Source: Clostridiales bacterium
GTDB taxonomy: Bacteria; Bacillota; Clostridia; Oscillospirales; Oscillospiraceae
Direction of reading: 5' to 3'
Length of the DNA: 6,541 nucleotides
Assembly (NCBI GenBank): GCA_012729875.1
Contig: JAAYCC010000250.1
Location: 1-6,541, forward strand
The position numbers were made by a program, and so were the translations under genes. Position 1 is the first letter of the stretch, and each line of letters begins with the position of its first letter. Under the pieces are notes generated by a model. It was not told the DNA's origin, did no database searches, and was given only the letters and a program-made list of their open reading frames with translations. Positions 5,351-6,541 of this stretch are shown here, in pieces.

Positions 5351-6486
5351 AATACGGTATATAGACGCTCTCTTGCATCGTGTATGCCGTCGCAAAGGGC
5401 GGCTATCTCGTCCTCAGTGGTATATCGCGAAAGCCCAATACGAAGCGCACCGTCGATGATGTCGGGGGAACAGCCCGCCGCCTCGAGTACATAACTCCTG
5501 CCGCCCTTCTTGCAGGCAGAGCTTTTCGAAACGAAGACTCCCCGCGCCTCGAGAAAGTTCATCATGACCTCGCTCTTATATCCGGGCAGAGAAATGCTGA
5601 GGATGTGCGGCGCGTCTGAGACCAGTACCCTAAGACCCTCGTTTTCGGCTGTGAGCCTTTCGACTGCAAGAGCCTTCAGCCCGGCCATTTTCGATATTGA
5701 CTCGTCCATGCTTTTTTTACCGAGCTCTGCTGCGACACCGAAAGCGGCGATTTGCGGCAAGGGCTCCGTACCCGAACGTCGTCCCTGTTCCTGCCCGCCG
5801 CCCAAGATGAGCGGAGCCAGATTCATTTTAGCGCCTCCGCGGGCATAGAGGGCGCCTACGCCCTTCGGAGCGTGTATTTTGTGGCCGCTCAGCGTTATCA
5901 GATCCGCGCCGAGGCTTTTTACCGTGAACGGGACTTTTAGAAAACCCTGAACGGCATCTGTATGCAGCAGTGCGGCGCTGCCTTTTTTCTTTATGGCCCG
6001 GGAAATACCCGCTATGTCCGTTATACCCCCGGTCTCGTTGTTCACCAGCATGAGGGAGACAAGTATTGTGTCCTCGCGCAGAGCTTCCTCAACGGCTGCG
6101 ACCGGTACGCTCCCGTTCTTTTCGGGCTTTAGCCGTGTGACCTCATAGCCGAGCTTCTCCAGAAGCTCGAGAGATTTCAGCACTGCGCTGTGCTCGGCCA
6201 TAGAGCTGATTATGTGCTTTCCCTTTCTGCTGCCAAGCTGAGCGCCTGAGAGTATAGCCCAGTTATCGCTCTCCGAGCCGCAGGAGGTGAAGAAAATTTC
6301 CTCCGGCTTAGCTCCGATCGCATCTGCTATCTGCGCGCGCGCCGTTTCAAGCGCTTTTTTCGCATTTCGTCCCATTGTGTGTGTGGAACTTGGATTCCCA
6401 TAATTCACTGTCATTATTTGAAGCGCCGCCTCGGCCGCCTCCGGGCAGACCATCGTTGTTGCGGCATTGTCAAGATATGCGGTCAT
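5344..6486 (-). CDS. Cysteine desulfurase, NifS/IscS-like (class V aminotransferase fold)
   Basis: This 380-residue PLP enzyme would convert L-cysteine to L-alanine and pass sulfur as a persulfide to acceptors for Fe-S clusters, thiamine or tRNA thiolation. The N-terminus YLDNAATT (4-11) and NYGNPSSTH (28-36) are typical. The PLP lysine is K203 in SGHKIHAPKGVG (200-211). H99 (AEHSA), D177 and Q180 (TDAVQ) match cofactor-contacting positions, and GGGQEQGRRSGTE (229-241) is the substrate-binding segment. The persulfide cysteine is C325 in SSACKKGGR. The loop from that cysteine to YVL is two residues shorter than in E. coli IscS as I recall it, and the protein lacks IscS's long C-terminal tail (404 residues). 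The ATG follows GGAGG (6496-6492) by 5 nt. Firmicutes encode several such enzymes, and the usual partners (IscU, ThiI, MnmA) are not in view, so no specific symbol is given. Confidence 0.94.
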   Translation of the reverse strand: MTAYLDNAATTMVCPEAAEAALQIMTVNYGNPSSTHTMGRNAKKALETARAQIADAIGAKPEEIFFTSCGSESDNWAILSGAQLGSRKGKHIISSMAEHSAVLKSLELLEKLGYEVTRLKPEKNGSVPVAAVEEALREDTILVSLMLVNNETGGITDIAGISRAIKKKGSAALLHTDAVQGFLKVPFTVKSLGADLITLSGHKIHAPKGVGALYARGGAKMNLAPLILGGGQEQGRRSGTEPLPQIAAFGVAAELGKKSMDESISKMAGLKALAVERLTAENEGLRVLVSDAPHILSISLPGYKSEVMMNFLEARGVFVSKSSACKKGGRSYVLEAAGCSPDIIDGALRIGLSRYTTEDEIAALCDGIHDARERLYTVLR

Positions 6487-6535
6487 GTCTTCCTCCGGTT
6501 TGTCCTGCGCAAACTTATGCGGAACAGTTTATAAT

Positions 6536-6541
6536 ATTATA
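6536..6541 (-). promoter_or_regulatory. Possible -10 box for the cysteine desulfurase at the window edge
   Basis: Read on the minus strand, the right edge begins with TATAAT, a perfect -10 box, about 50 nt before the ATG. Its -35 partner would lie outside the window, so this is only a suggestion. The local sequence ATAATATTAT is itself palindromic, so orientation is not fixed by the box alone. Confidence 0.35.

Overview
The window looks like core chromosome of a low-to-mid GC Firmicute, most likely a member of Clostridia. The evidence is strong GGAGG-type ribosome binding sites, sigma-A-like TTGACA/TATAAT promoters, AT-rich gaps between coding regions of about 50% GC, an RqcP-type S4 protein, a DacF-type carboxypeptidase and the short Firmicutes form of glucose-6-phosphate isomerase. 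This placement is inference from content. No rRNA, tRNA, CRISPR array, insertion sequence or phage gene is visible.

Layout from left to right. Positions 26-268 (+) hold rqcP, a ribosome quality control RNA-binding protein. Positions 269-753 hold no convincing gene, only an intrinsic terminator (349-391) and a repeat-bearing promoter region. Positions 754-1896 (+) encode a secreted D-alanyl-D-alanine carboxypeptidase of the DacF/PBP5 type. Positions 2054-3334 (+) encode glucose-6-phosphate isomerase. Positions 3465-3878 (+) encode a 137-residue stand-alone P-loop protein of unknown role, which has its own promoter and a very strong terminator. Positions 4013-5338 (+) encode an AI-2E family polytopic membrane protein. 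Positions 5344-6486 (-) encode a NifS/IscS-like cysteine desulfurase that converges on the membrane protein. The two convergent genes share one perfect 11-bp hairpin that contains or overlaps both stop codons.

The genes do not form a single pathway. They cover translation quality control, peptidoglycan trimming, central carbon metabolism, membrane transport and sulfur mobilisation, and most appear to be separate transcription units with their own promoter or terminator. Several start codons are set by promoter position and Shine-Dalgarno spacing rather than by the longest open frame.

I do not see a clear new multi-gene system. The items most worth a second look are the orphan P-loop protein, the shared convergent hairpin, and repeated ACA-NN-TGT dyads upstream of the carboxypeptidase gene that resemble BlaI/MecI-type operators.
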